Below the pieces are notes generated by a model, which worked only from the letters and a program-made list of their open reading frames with translations, ran no database searches and was not told the origin of the DNA. Below are positions 1 through 8,323 of a DNA stretch of 33,900 nucleotides, one piece after another. The position numbers and the translations under genes are program-made. Numbering within the stretch: the first letter of the stretch is position 1; every line of letters begins with the position of its first letter. This DNA is from Streptomyces sp. rh34 (GTDB lineage Bacteria; Actinomycetota; Actinomycetes; Streptomycetales; Streptomycetaceae). Location: positions 1-33,900 of the forward strand of contig NZ_NTGZ01000048.1 in assembly GCF_002551245.1 (NCBI RefSeq). Reading direction: 5' to 3'.

Positions 1-27
1 GCCATCAGAGATGTGTATAAGAGACAG
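1..27. other. Sequencing adapter remnant (Tn5/Nextera mosaic end)
   Basis: Positions 9-27 read AGATGTGTATAAGAGACAG, the 19-base Tn5 mosaic end used in Nextera libraries. Its low GC contrasts sharply with the rest of the window. Genome sequence begins at about base 28. Any reading frame entering these bases gives an artificial peptide end such as MCIRDR on the plus strand. Confidence 0.97.
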
Positions 28-28
28 G

Positions 29-577
29 CTCGGGCCGGACGCGGCCCGCTGGGGGCTCCTGCGGCCCGCCGGGCACGACCGCGCCGTCCTCGGCCCCGAA
101 CTGCTCGTGCAGGGCGAGGCGAACCCGCTCTTCCGGGTCCGGTACGCCTACGCCAGGGCCCGTGCCCTCACCCGCGGGGCCGCCCTCCTCGGCTTCACCG
201 CCGAACCCGCCCCGTACGGCGAGCCCGCCCCGTACGCCGAGCCCGCCCCGTACGGCGAAAGCCGCGCCTCGTACGGGGAAGGCCCCGGTCCCGGTCCCCG
301 CGACGGCGCGGCCCGCCCCCTCCTCGACCTCATCGCCGACCACCCCGGCGCTCTGCTCGCCGCGGCCCGTCACCGTGCGCCCGACCGGGTCGCCCGGCAG
401 CTGGAAGCCGTCGCGCACGCGTTCTTCGGCTTCCACGACTCCTGCCCGCCCCTGCCCGCCGGTGACGAGAAACCCTCGGCCGCCCACCGTGCCCGGCTGG
501 CTCTCGCCGAAGCCGCCGGGACGGTGCTGGCAGGCGGCCTGTCCCTGCTCGGCATCCGTGCGCCCGAACACCTCTGA
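29..577 (+). CDS. nrtL: ArgS-related anticodon-binding (DALR) protein, C-terminal part
   Basis: This is the last 182 codons of a protein resembling the C-terminal DALR anticodon-binding domain of arginyl-tRNA synthetase. Visible hallmarks are a FRVRYAYARARAL helix near the start, a HAFFGFHDSCPPLP segment, and an ending of the type RARLALAEAAGTVLAGG followed by LLGIRAPEHL. The 5' end is missing because the contig starts in adapter sequence. A proline-rich linker with PAPYGE repeats interrupts the domain. In Streptomyces a free-standing ArgS-like protein called NrtL lies directly upstream of lysA, and that position is kept here, with a 32-base gap, so co-transcription is likely. Its biological role is unknown. 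It could instead be the end of a true argS, but the position and the inserted linker favour the NrtL type. Confidence 0.8.
   Translation, partial: LGPDAARWGLLRPAGHDRAVLGPELLVQGEANPLFRVRYAYARARALTRGAALLGFTAEPAPYGEPAPYAEPAPYGESRASYGEGPGPGPRDGAARPLLDLIADHPGALLAAARHRAPDRVARQLEAVAHAFFGFHDSCPPLPAGDEKPSAAHRARLALAEAAGTVLAGGLSLLGIRAPEHL
206..259 (+). repeat. Three tandem 18-bp repeats encoding PAPYGE
   Basis: Units at 206-223, 224-241 and 242-259 are near-identical (CCCGCCCCGTACGGCGAG with one or two changes). In frame they encode PAPYGE, PAPYAE and PAPYGE within the DALR-type protein. The 18-bp unit keeps the frame, so copy number can change without breaking the protein. Confidence 0.9.
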
Positions 578-609
578 CGCGATCAGAAGAGACCCGAGAG
601 AACTTCACG

Positions 610-2001
610 ATGAGCCGCTCCGCACACCCCGCAGGACCCCGTCACGCCGACGTCCTCACCGAGGGGCACTACTCCGCGCCCGCCGCCGACCTCAACGCCC
701 TCGACGCGAAGGTCTGGTCGCGCACCGTCACCCGCGACGCCGACGGCGCGCTCACCGTCGGCGGGATCACCGTCGCCCGGCTCGCTGAGGAGTTCGGCAC
801 CCCCGCCTACTTCCTCGACGAGAGCGACTTCCGCGCCCGCTGCCGCGCCTGGGCTGACGCCTTCGGGCCGGGCGCCGACGTCTTCTACGCCGGGAAGGCC
901 TTCCTCTCCCGCGCCGTCGTGCGCTGGCTGAAGGAAGAGGGGCTGAATCTCGACGTCTGCTCCGGGGGGGAGCTGACCACCGCCCTCGATGCCGGCATGC
1001 CCGCCGAGCGCATCGCCTTCCACGGCAACAACAAGACCGTCGCCGAGATCGAGCGGGCCGTCGAGGCGGGCGTCGGGCGGATCGTGCTCGACTCCTTCCA
1101 GGAGATCGTCCGCGTCGCCCACATCGCCCAGCGGCACGGTGTCCGCCAGCGGGTGCAGATCCGCGTCACCGTCGGTGTCGAGGCCCACACCCACGAGTTC
1201 ATCGCCACCGCGCACGAGGACCAGAAGTTCGGCATCGCGCTCGCCGACGGGCAGGCCGCCGAGGCGGTGCGCCGCGCCCTGAACCTCGACGGCCTCGAAC
1301 TCATCGGCGTCCACTCGCACATCGGCTCGCAGATCTTCGACATGGCCGGCTTCGAGGTGTCCGCCCGGCGCGTGGTGCAGCTGCTCGCCGAGATCCGCGA
1401 CGAGCACGGCGTCGAACTGCCCGAGATCGACCTCGGCGGCGGCCTCGGCATCGCGTACACCTCCGAGGACGACCCCCGCGAACCGCACGAGATCGCCAAG
1501 GCGCTCAGCGACATCGTCACCCGCGAGTGCGAGTCGGCGAAGCTGCGCACTCCCCGGATCTCCGTCGAGCCCGGGCGCGCCATCGTCGGACCCACCGCGT
1601 TCACGCTGTACGAGGTCGGCACGATCAAGCCCCTGGAGGGGCTGCGGACGTACGTCAGCGTCGACGGCGGCATGTCGGACAACATCCGCACCGCGCTGTA
1701 CGACGCCGAGTACAGCGTCGCGCTCGTCTCCCGCACCTCGGACGCCGAACCCATGCTCGTCCGGGTCGTCGGCAAGCACTGCGAGAGCGGCGACATCGTG
1801 GTCAAGGACGCGTTCCTGCCCGCCGACCTGGCCCCCGGCGACCTGATCGCCGTCCCGGCCACCGGCGCGTACTGCCGTTCCATGGCCAGCAACTACAACC
1901 ACGCACTGCGCCCGCCGGTCGTCGCGGTCCGCGACGGAGAGGCACGCGCCATCGTCCGGCGCGAGACGGAGGAAGATCTCCTGAGTCTCGATGTCGGCTG
2001 A
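610..2001 (+). CDS. lysA: Diaminopimelate decarboxylase
   Basis: A 463-residue PLP enzyme that decarboxylates meso-diaminopimelate to L-lysine, the last step of the DAP pathway, in the cytosol. It has the alanine-racemase-like fold type III. The Schiff-base lysine is K96 in FYAGKAF, the HSHIGSQ motif is at 235-241, a glycine loop LGGGLGIAY follows, and the C-terminal GKHCESGD motif carries the active-site cysteine C391 that reaches the partner subunit of the dimer. The ATG at 610 has a GAGAG ribosome-binding sequence just upstream. The length is normal for actinobacteria, including an N-terminal extension of about 40 residues. It follows the nrtL-type gene by 32 bases and precedes hom, so lysine and threonine genes of the aspartate family are side by side. 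Confidence 0.97.
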   Translation: MSRSAHPAGPRHADVLTEGHYSAPAADLNALDAKVWSRTVTRDADGALTVGGITVARLAEEFGTPAYFLDESDFRARCRAWADAFGPGADVFYAGKAFLSRAVVRWLKEEGLNLDVCSGGELTTALDAGMPAERIAFHGNNKTVAEIERAVEAGVGRIVLDSFQEIVRVAHIAQRHGVRQRVQIRVTVGVEAHTHEFIATAHEDQKFGIALADGQAAEAVRRALNLDGLELIGVHSHIGSQIFDMAGFEVSARRVVQLLAEIRDEHGVELPEIDLGGGLGIAYTSEDDPREPHEIAKALSDIVTRECESAKLRTPRISVEPGRAIVGPTAFTLYEVGTIKPLEGLRTYVSVDGGMSDNIRTALYDAEYSVALVSRTSDAEPMLVRVVGKHCESGDIVVKDAFLPADLAPGDLIAVPATGAYCRSMASNYNHALRPPVVAVRDGEARAIVRRETEEDLLSLDVG

Positions 2002-2006
2002 TGAAA

Positions 2007-2051
2007 TAGTTATCTCAGGATCCGGACGGGCGGTCAGAAACTCCCGTCCGG
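2007..2051 (+). promoter_or_regulatory. lysA-hom spacer: AT-rich patch and 9-bp hairpin
   Basis: A perfect 9-bp inverted repeat, CCGGACGGG at 2022-2030 and CCCGTCCGG at 2043-2051, encloses a 12-base loop. No U-run follows, so it may be a weak terminator for lysA or a leader structure for hom. Just upstream is an AT-rich patch, rare in this DNA, with TAGTTA at 2007-2012 that could be a -10 box, but no convincing -35 was found. A second, wide inverted repeat (TCCTGAG at 1979-1985, CTCAGGA at 2014-2020) spans the lysA stop. Confidence 0.4.
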
Positions 2052-2097
2052 TGAGTGAGACTGGTCCCCAATGAGCATGTATGAGAAACGAGGTCGG

Positions 2098-3390
2098 ATG
2101 ATGCGTACGCGTCCGCTGAAGGTGGCGCTGCTGGGCTGTGGTGTGGTCGGCTCAGAGGTGGCGCGCATCATGACGACGCACGCCGACGACCTCGCGGCGC
2201 GCATCGGCGCGCCCGTCGAGCTCGCCGGCGTGGCCGTCCGCCGGCCCTCGAAGGTGCGTGAGGGCATCGATCCCGCACTGATCACCACCGACGCCACCGC
2301 GCTCGTGCAGCGCGGCGACATCGACGTCGTCATCGAGGTCATCGGGGGCATCGAGCCGGCCCGGGCGCTCATCACCACCGCCTTCGAGAACGGCGCGAGC
2401 GTCGTCTCCGCCAACAAGGCGCTGCTCGCCGAGGACGGTGCGGCCCTGCACGCCGCCGCCGAGAAGTACGGCCGCGATCTGTATTACGAGGCCGCCGTCG
2501 CCGGGGCCATCCCGCTCGTGCGGCCGCTGCGCGAGTCGCTCGCCGGGGACAAGGTCAACCGGGTGCTCGGCATCGTGAACGGCACGACCAACTTCATCCT
2601 CGACAAGATGGACACCAGCGGCGCCGGCTACTCCGAGGCGCTCGACGAGGCCACCGCCCTCGGCTACGCCGAGGCCGACCCGACCGCCGACGTCGAGGGC
2701 TTCGACGCCGCCGCGAAGGCCGCGATCCTCGCCGGGATCGCCTTCCACACGCGCGTGAGGATCGGCGACGTGCACCGCGAGGGCATCACCGAGGTCACCG
2801 CCGCCGACATCGCGTCCGCCCGCCGGATGGGCTGCACGGTCAAGCTGCTGGCCATCTGCGAGCGCGCCGCCGACGGGGCCTCCGTCACCGCCCGCGTCCA
2901 CCCCGCGATGATCCCGCTCAGCCACCCGCTGGCCTCGGTCCGCGAGGCGTACAACGCGGTCTTCATCGAGGCCGACGCTGCCGGGCAGCTCATGTTCTAC
3001 GGGCCCGGCGCCGGCGGCTCGCCGACCGCCTCCGCGGTCCTCGGCGACCTGGTCGCGGTCTGCCGCAACAAACTGGGCGAGGCCACCGGTCCCGGTGAGT
3101 CCGCCTACACGCGCCTGCCGGTCAGCCCCATGGGCGAGGTCGTCACGCGCTACCACATCAGCCTCGACGTGGCCGACAAGCCGGGCGTGCTCGCCCAGGT
3201 CGCGACGGTCTTCGCCGAGCAGGGCGTATCGATCGATACCGTCCGCCAGCAGGGAAAGGACGGCGAGGCGTCCCTCGTCGTCGTCACCCACCGCGCGCTC
3301 GACGCCGCCCTCTCCGGGACCGTCGAAGCGCTGCGCAAGCTCGACACCGTGCGCGGTGTCGCCAGCATCATGCGTGTTGAAGGGGAGTAA
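2098..3390 (+). CDS. hom: Homoserine dehydrogenase
   Basis: NAD(P)-dependent enzyme reducing aspartate semialdehyde to homoserine, the branch point to threonine and methionine. About 430 residues. The N-terminal Rossmann motif is GCGVVG at 13-18. The family motifs [16 protein letters not shown] and the catalytic-domain segment [16 protein letters not shown] are clear. The C-terminal 80 or so residues, starting near [18 protein letters not shown], form an ACT domain, the usual site of threonine feedback inhibition. The start at 2098 is preceded by GAGG at 2090-2093; ATG 2101 has slightly better spacing and ATG 2071 lacks a good ribosome-binding site, so the true start may be one codon later. 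thrC begins 7 bases after the stop, and its ribosome-binding sequence overlaps the end of hom. Confidence 0.96.
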   Translation: MMRTRPLKVALLGCGVVGSEVARIMTTHADDLAARIGAPVELAGVAVRRPSKVREGIDPALITTDATALVQRGDIDVVIEVIGGIEPARALITTAFENGASVVSANKALLAEDGAALHAAAEKYGRDLYYEAAVAGAIPLVRPLRESLAGDKVNRVLGIVNGTTNFILDKMDTSGAGYSEALDEATALGYAEADPTADVEGFDAAAKAAILAGIAFHTRVRIGDVHREGITEVTAADIASARRMGCTVKLLAICERAADGASVTARVHPAMIPLSHPLASVREAYNAVFIEADAAGQLMFYGPGAGGSPTASAVLGDLVAVCRNKLGEATGPGESAYTRLPVSPMGEVVTRYHISLDVADKPGVLAQVATVFAEQGVSIDTVRQQGKDGEASLVVVTHRALDAALSGTVEALRKLDTVRGVASIMRVEGE

Positions 3391-3397
3391 AGGACCC

Positions 3398-4468
3398 ATG
3401 ACCAGCAAGGGCACCCACCAGTGGCGCGGCATCATCGAGGAGTACCGGGACCGCCTTCCGGTCACGGCTACGACGCCGGTCGTCACGCTTCGTGAGGGCG
3501 GTACGCCGCTCGTTCCGGCGCAGGTCCTCTCCGAGCGCACGGGCTGCGAGGTGCACCTCAAGGTCGAGGGCGCCAACCCCACCGGTTCGTTCAAGGACCG
3601 CGGCATGACCATGGCCATCACCCGGGCCAAGGAGGAGGGGGCGAAGGCCGTCATCTGCGCCTCCACCGGAAACACCTCGGCCTCCGCCGCGGCGTACGCC
3701 GTGCGCGCGGGGATGGTCTGCGCCGTCCTCGTACCGCAGGGCAAGATCGCGCTCGGCAAGATGGGCCAGGCGCTCGTGCACGGCGCCAAGATCCTCCAGG
3801 TCGACGGCAACTTCGACGACTGCCTGACCCTGGCCCGCTCGCTCTCGGACAACTACCCGGTGGCGCTGGTCAATTCGGTCAATCCGGTCCGTATCGAGGG
3901 CCAGAAGACCGCCGCGTTCGAGATCGTCGACGCGCTCGGCGACGCCCCCGACATCCACGTACTGCCGGTCGGCAACGCGGGCAACATCACCGCGTACTGG
4001 AAGGGGTACACCGAGTACGCCGGTGACGCCGTCTCGACCCGCTCCCCGCGCATGTGGGGCTTCCAGGCCTCCGGCTCCGCGCCCATCGTGCGCGGCGAGG
4101 TCGTGAAGGACCCGTCGACCATCGCCACCGCGATCCGCATCGGCAACCCGGCCTCCTGGGACTACGCCCTCGCCGCACGCGACGAGTCGGGCGGCTTCAT
4201 CGACGAGGTGACGGACCGGCAGATCCTGTCCGCGTACCGGCTGTTGGCCTCCCAGGAGGGCGTCTTCGTGGAGCCCGCCTCGGCCGCGTCCGTCGCCGGC
4301 CTGCTCAAGGCCGCCGAAGAGGGCAAGGTCGACCCCGGCCAGCGCATCGTCTGCACGGTCACCGGCAACGGCCTCAAGGACCCCGACTGGGCCGTCGCGG
4401 GCGCGCCGCAGCCGGTCACGGTCCCGGTCGACGCGGTCGCCGCCGCCGAGAAGCTCGGACTCGTCTGA
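3398..4468 (+). CDS. thrC: Threonine synthase
   Basis: PLP enzyme converting O-phosphohomoserine to threonine, 356 residues, the usual length of the short bacterial class. The PLP lysine is K66 in [12 protein letters not shown]. The [14 protein letters not shown] loop that binds substrate phosphate follows, and the glycine-rich [12 protein letters not shown] segment binds the PLP phosphate. The ATG at 3398 has an AAAGGA ribosome-binding site about 4 bases upstream that overlaps the hom stop, so hom and thrC are almost certainly one translationally coupled transcript. The open frame runs further upstream inside hom, but that part does not resemble threonine synthase. Confidence 0.97.
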   Translation: MTSKGTHQWRGIIEEYRDRLPVTATTPVVTLREGGTPLVPAQVLSERTGCEVHLKVEGANPTGSFKDRGMTMAITRAKEEGAKAVICASTGNTSASAAAYAVRAGMVCAVLVPQGKIALGKMGQALVHGAKILQVDGNFDDCLTLARSLSDNYPVALVNSVNPVRIEGQKTAAFEIVDALGDAPDIHVLPVGNAGNITAYWKGYTEYAGDAVSTRSPRMWGFQASGSAPIVRGEVVKDPSTIATAIRIGNPASWDYALAARDESGGFIDEVTDRQILSAYRLLASQEGVFVEPASAASVAGLLKAAEEGKVDPGQRIVCTVTGNGLKDPDWAVAGAPQPVTVPVDAVAAAEKLGLV

Positions 4469-4474
4469 TCCGGT

Positions 4475-4513
4475 CCCGGGCCGGCCGGGGCCAAGCGCCG
4501 CGGCCGGCCCGGG
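4475..4513 (+). terminator. Strong hairpin after thrC
   Basis: A perfect 13-bp GC-only stem (4475-4487 with 4501-4513) with a 13-base loop begins 7 bases after the thrC stop. There is no U-run, as is common for Streptomyces terminators. It would separate hom-thrC from thrB. Confidence 0.75.
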
Positions 4514-4857
4514 TAACCACGACAACCGGCTCAACCAGCCCCTTTCCGGGGCGGAGAGCGCATGAGAGGCGGGCGACACGCATCGTGCGCCTCCTGTGCG
4601 CCCTATGTCGCCACAGAACCTTCCTTCGATAAGCTGTACCCCATCCGCCCGGCATCCGCCCGCCGGACCGCCAGGCCTGCGGTCCCCGTCGTGGCCGTCG
4701 GGCCGGCCGCCGGATTCCCGCACCTTTTCGGAGCCCTCCGCCCGCACAGCCGCGACCCCCGCCGTTCGCACCCGCCCATACCCCCGCCCTCAACGCCCCG
4801 CCGCCGCAGAGCCACCCGCACTGCATCCCCGCCGCCTTACAAGGAGTGGTCCGACCG
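4514..4857 (+). other. thrC-thrB spacer, possible thrB promoter region
   Basis: No gene is supported here. After the thrC hairpin there is a second small one, GCCCC at 4538-4542 with GGGGC at 4548-4552. An AT-rich patch around 4621-4638 holds TAAGCT (4630-4635), which fits the -10 pattern TANNNT, but no good -35 lies at 16-18 bases. The rest is C-rich leader ending in AAGGAG at 4841-4846. A reading frame starting at ATG 4562 has a ribosome-binding-like GGAG but runs into thrB out of frame and uses rare codons; it is judged a shadow. Confidence 0.3.
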
Positions 4858-5775
4858 ATGGCCGGTCCCGCGTTCCGAGCCGCCGCCGTCAGGGTGCGCG
4901 TCCCCGCAACCAGCGCCAACCTGGGCCCGGGTTTCGACGCCCTGGGCCTCTCGCTGGGGCTGTACGACGACGTCGTCGTCCGGGTCGCCGACTCCGGGCT
5001 GCACATCGACATCGCAGGTGAGGGCAGCCAGACGCTGCCCCGCGACGAGAGCCACCTGCTCGTGCGCTCCCTGCGCACCGCGTTCGACCTGCTCGGCGGC
5101 CAGCCCCGCGGGCTGGAGATCGTCTGCGCCAACCGCATCCCGCACGGCCGTGGCCTCGGCTCCTCCTCCGCCGCCATCTGCGCCGGAATCGTCGCCGCCC
5201 GCGCCGTGACGACCGGTGGCGACGCCCGCCTCGACGACGCCGCCCTGCTGGAGCTGGCGACCGAGATCGAGGGACACCCCGACAACGTCGCGGCCTGTCT
5301 GCTCGGCGGATTCACGCTCGCCTGGATGGACGGCGGCGCGGCCCGGGCGATCAGGATGGACCCCGCCGAATCCGTCGTCCCGGTGGTCTTCGTACCGGGG
5401 CGCCCGGTGCTCACCGAGACGGCGCGCGGCCTGCTCCCGCGCACCGTCCCGCACGTCGACGCGGCCCTCAACGCCGGCCGGGCGGCCCTGCTCGTCGAGG
5501 CCCTGACCCGCCGCCCGGAGCTGCTGCTCGCCGCCACCGAGGACCGGATCCACCAGGAATACCGGGGTCCCGCCATGCCGGAGAGCGTGGAGCTGGTCAA
5601 CCGTCTGCGCGCCGACGGCGTGCCCGCGGTCATCTCCGGTGCGGGGCCCACGGTTCTCGCGCTGACGGAGGAAGGCTCGGCCGACAAGGTCGCCCGACTG
5701 GCGGGGGAGGGCTGGGCGGCGAACCGGCTGGCCCTCGACGCGACGGGCGCCAGTGTGCTGCCGCTGGCCGCGTAA
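4858..5775 (+). CDS. thrB: Homoserine kinase
   Basis: GHMP-family kinase phosphorylating homoserine with ATP to give the substrate of ThrC. 305 residues, the normal length. Motif 1 is VRVPATSANLGPGFDALG at the N-terminus, motif 2 (the ATP-binding loop) is PHGRGLGSSSAAI, and motif 3 is ISGAGPTVLAL near the C-terminus. The ATG at 4858 is chosen because AAGGAG at 4841-4846 would overlap the alternative GTG at 4846, while leaving 11 bases to this ATG. Unlike the operons of many bacteria, a strong hairpin and 390 bases separate it from thrC, so it probably has its own promoter. Confidence 0.96.
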   Translation: MAGPAFRAAAVRVRVPATSANLGPGFDALGLSLGLYDDVVVRVADSGLHIDIAGEGSQTLPRDESHLLVRSLRTAFDLLGGQPRGLEIVCANRIPHGRGLGSSSAAICAGIVAARAVTTGGDARLDDAALLELATEIEGHPDNVAACLLGGFTLAWMDGGAARAIRMDPAESVVPVVFVPGRPVLTETARGLLPRTVPHVDAALNAGRAALLVEALTRRPELLLAATEDRIHQEYRGPAMPESVELVNRLRADGVPAVISGAGPTVLALTEEGSADKVARLAGEGWAANRLALDATGASVLPLAA

Positions 5776-5803
5776 CCGCATGTGATTACCGGTGAGCGAG
5801 AGG

Positions 5804-5831
5804 GGGAATGTTTGTTGGAGCCGGTAGTGTT
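5804..5831 (+). promoter_or_regulatory. Candidate rho promoter with SigR-like elements
   Basis: GGGAAT at 5804-5809 is followed after 19 bases by GTT at 5829-5831, close to the SigR consensus GGAAT-N18/19-GTT. TAGTGT at 5825-5830 also fits the vegetative -10 pattern TAGNNT, but without a good -35. The region is AT-rich relative to its surroundings and lies about 335 bases before the rho start. Confidence 0.45.
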
Positions 5832-5836
5832 AACCT

Positions 5837-6166
5837 CAAGTCTGCAACCGACGTCTTTGAGGCGCGTTGCTTCGTGTCCCCCTCCGGGACCACCATTCTT
5901 CCGGGAGCCTCCCCAACTGCCTGAGCAGCCTGCCTGAGCAGTTTCGAGCACGCTCCGGAACCGGCACGACACCCCTCGCTCGTCCAGGAGTGGGCCGAGC
6001 AGGGGGATCTCGCGCCGGACCCCGCACGTTCATCTCTCCGCCGTACACCCGGCGGACCACCGCCCCGGCAAGGTCCGCGATCCAGCAAGATCAACAGACC
6101 GCTGTCGGACAGCACAACCGGTCGCCGAGCCAGAAGGCCGACGTCCGCTCCAGGGAAGGACCCTTC
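5837..6166 (+). other. Long C-rich leader of rho
   Basis: About 330 bases lie between the candidate promoter and the rho start with no supported gene. The leader contains the near-tandem CTGCCTGAGCAG unit twice around 5919-5942 and many C-rich, G-poor patches. Rho genes are commonly autoregulated through C-rich leaders in other bacteria; that this leader does so is inference. A reading frame from 5867 is open into rho but its codon choice and low similarity argue against translation. Confidence 0.45.
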
Positions 6167-8221
6167 GTGAGCGACACCACCGATCTGATGGGCGTGACTG
6201 CCGACAAGAGCGTCGACAGCGCCGCGCCCGCCGAAGGTGCTGCCACTGGCACCACCGCACGGCGCCGCCGCTCCGGCACCGGCCTCGAGGGCATGGTCCT
6301 GGCCGAGCTGCAGCAGGTCGCGTCCGGCCTCGGCATCAGGGGCACTGCGCGGATGCGCAAGAGCCAGCTGATCGAGGTCATCAAGGAGGCGCAGGCGGGT
6401 GGCGGATCCGCCGCCCCCAAGACCTCCTCCAAGGCCGCAGAGGCCCCCGCCGAGGCGGAGAGCAAGCCGAAGCGCCGCGCGACCTCGAAGGCGCGCACCG
6501 GGGACGAGGCCGCCGCCGGCGCCGAGAAGGACCCGGCCCAGCAGCAGATCGACATCCCCGGCCAGCCGGCCAGCGACGACCAGCCCGCGGGCGAGCGTCG
6601 TCGCCGTCGTGCGACCGCGCAGGCGGGCAGCCCCGACACCAAGACCGAGGCGAAGACCGAGGTCAAGGCCAAGGCGGAGCCCCAGGCCGAGCAGAAGACC
6701 GAGGAGCGGGCCGAGCCCAAGGGCGATGCCAAGGGCGACGCGAAGGCCGAGGCCGCCGCCGACACGGCCGAGGGCCGTCGCGGTGACCGTCGCGACCGCG
6801 GTGAGCGGGGCGACCGGGGTGAGCGCGGCGAGCGCCGTGAGCGTCAGCGCGACCGCCGCGGCAAGGGCGACGACCAGGGCCAGCAGGGCGGCGGCGGGCA
6901 GCGCCCGCAGCGCCAGGGTCAGGGGCAGGGCCAGGGTCAGGGTCAGCAGAACCGTGACAACGGTCCGCAGGACGACTTCGACGACGAGGCGGGCGGCCGT
7001 CGCGGCCGTCGCGGCCGCTACCGCGACCGCCGCGGACGGCGTGGCCGCGACGACTTCGCCAGCGATGTGCAGGTCGCCGACGACGACGTCCTGATCCCCG
7101 TCGCGGGCATCCTGGACATCCTCGACAACTACGCGTTCATCCGGACCTCCGGCTACCTGCCGGGCCCGAACGACGTGTACGTCTCGCTCGCCCAGGTCCG
7201 CAAGAACGGCCTGCGCAAGGGCGACCACGTCACCGGCGCGGTGCGCCAGCCCAAGGACGGCGAGCGGCGCGAGAAGTTCAACGCGCTGGTCCGCCTCGAC
7301 TCGGTCAACGGCATGGCCCCGGAGTCGGGCCGCGGCCGCCCCGAGTTCCAGAAGCTGACGCCGCTCTACCCGCAGGACCGGCTCCGCCTGGAGACCGACT
7401 CCAACATCCTGACGACGCGGATCATCGACCTGGTGGCCCCGATCGGCAAGGGTCAGCGCGGGCTCATCGTGGCCCCGCCGAAGACCGGCAAGACCATGAT
7501 CCTGCAGGCCATCGCCAACGCGATCACGGTCAACAGCCCCGAGTGCCACCTGATGGTCGTCCTGGTCGACGAGCGTCCGGAAGAGGTCACCGACATGCAG
7601 CGGTCGGTGAAGGGCGAGGTCATCTCCTCGACCTTCGACCGTCCCGCCGAGGACCACACCACCGTCGCCGAGCTGGCCATCGAGCGCGCCAAGCGCCTCG
7701 TCGAGCTGGGGCACGACGTGGTCGTCCTGCTCGACTCGATCACCCGCCTGGGCCGCGCGTACAACCTCGCGGCGCCGGCCTCCGGCCGCATCCTGTCCGG
7801 TGGTGTCGACTCGACCGCGCTCTACCCCCCGAAGCGCTTCTTCGGCGCCGCGCGCAACATCGAGGACGGCGGCTCGCTGACCATCCTGGCCACCGCGCTC
7901 GTCGAGACCGGGTCGCGCATGGACGAGGTGATCTTCGAGGAGTTCAAGGGCACCGGCAACATGGAGCTCAAGCTCGACCGGAAGCTCTCGGACAAGCGCA
8001 TTTTCCCGGCGGTGGACGTCGACGCGTCCTCCACCCGTAAGGAAGAGATCCTGCTCGGCACCGACGAGTTGGCGGTCGTCTGGAAGCTGCGCCGGGTGCT
8101 GCACGCGCTCGACCAGCAGCAGGCGATCGAGCTCCTCCTGGACCGGATGAAGAAGACCCAGTCCAACGCGGAGTTCCTGCTCCAGATCCAGAAGACGACG
8201 CCGGGCAACGGCAACGACTGA
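6167..8221 (+). CDS. rho: Transcription termination factor Rho
   Basis: Hexameric RNA-dependent ATPase that terminates transcription. 684 residues against about 420 in E. coli. The order is a Rho-N helical domain (about 40-77, LEGMVLAELQQVASGLGI), a long charged insertion (about 78-300), the cold-shock-like RNA-binding domain starting near DDDVLIPVAGILDI (about 305), and the RecA-like ATPase with Walker A PPKTGKT (K442). The insertion is rich in Ala/Glu/Lys and then in Arg/Asp/Gly/Gln with a Gln-Gly run; such insertions are typical of high-GC Gram-positive Rho proteins and bind RNA. The GTG start at 6167 has GGGAAGGA 6 bases upstream and gives the N-terminus MSDTTDLM known from relatives. The frame is open upstream to 5867 but is rejected as coding. 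Confidence 0.95.
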   Translation: MSDTTDLMGVTADKSVDSAAPAEGAATGTTARRRRSGTGLEGMVLAELQQVASGLGIRGTARMRKSQLIEVIKEAQAGGGSAAPKTSSKAAEAPAEAESKPKRRATSKARTGDEAAAGAEKDPAQQQIDIPGQPASDDQPAGERRRRRATAQAGSPDTKTEAKTEVKAKAEPQAEQKTEERAEPKGDAKGDAKAEAAADTAEGRRGDRRDRGERGDRGERGERRERQRDRRGKGDDQGQQGGGGQRPQRQGQGQGQGQGQQNRDNGPQDDFDDEAGGRRGRRGRYRDRRGRRGRDDFASDVQVADDDVLIPVAGILDILDNYAFIRTSGYLPGPNDVYVSLAQVRKNGLRKGDHVTGAVRQPKDGERREKFNALVRLDSVNGMAPESGRGRPEFQKLTPLYPQDRLRLETDSNILTTRIIDLVAPIGKGQRGLIVAPPKTGKTMILQAIANAITVNSPECHLMVVLVDERPEEVTDMQRSVKGEVISSTFDRPAEDHTTVAELAIERAKRLVELGHDVVVLLDSITRLGRAYNLAAPASGRILSGGVDSTALYPPKRFFGAARNIEDGGSLTILATALVETGSRMDEVIFEEFKGTGNMELKLDRKLSDKRIFPAVDVDASSTRKEEILLGTDELAVVWKLRRVLHALDQQQAIELLLDRMKKTQSNAEFLLQIQKTTPGNGND
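6914..6946 (+). repeat. Five CAGGGN repeats encoding Gln-Gly
   Basis: Six-base units of the form CAGGGN repeat five times and encode alternating Gln and Gly in the disordered Rho insertion. The third base of the second codon varies, which suggests selection on the protein or age rather than recent slippage. Confidence 0.85.
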
Positions 8222-8279
8222 CCGGCCGGACATCGGCACAGTCCGTCTCCGGGGATCCGTCTCCGCGGACTCTGTCTCC

Positions 8280-8323
8280 AAGGACTCCGCCCCCTCACTC
8301 CGGTGAGGGGGCGGAGTCCTTTT
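8280..8323 (+). terminator. Intrinsic terminator of rho
   Basis: A perfect 19-bp stem (8280-8298 with 8303-8321) with a TCCG loop ends in a short T-run (8320-8323). It lies about 60 bases after the rho stop and is one of the clearest hairpins in the window. Confidence 0.93.

Noticed and set aside
583..1902. Long minus-strand reading frame opposite lysA
   Set aside because: High-GC genes create long open antisense frames; the plus-strand frame has clear LysA motifs and the antisense product is Gly/Val/Asp-rich with no recognisable domain.
4562..5209. Possible leader peptide or gene starting after a GGAG in the thrC-thrB spacer
   Set aside because: It runs into thrB out of frame, contains codons rare in this DNA and is not rich in Thr or Ile codons as an attenuator peptide would be.
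5781..5796. TGTGATTACCGGTGAG as a second Rex or Crp site before rho
   Set aside because: Only the left half-site matches; the right half is GTGAG rather than TCACA.
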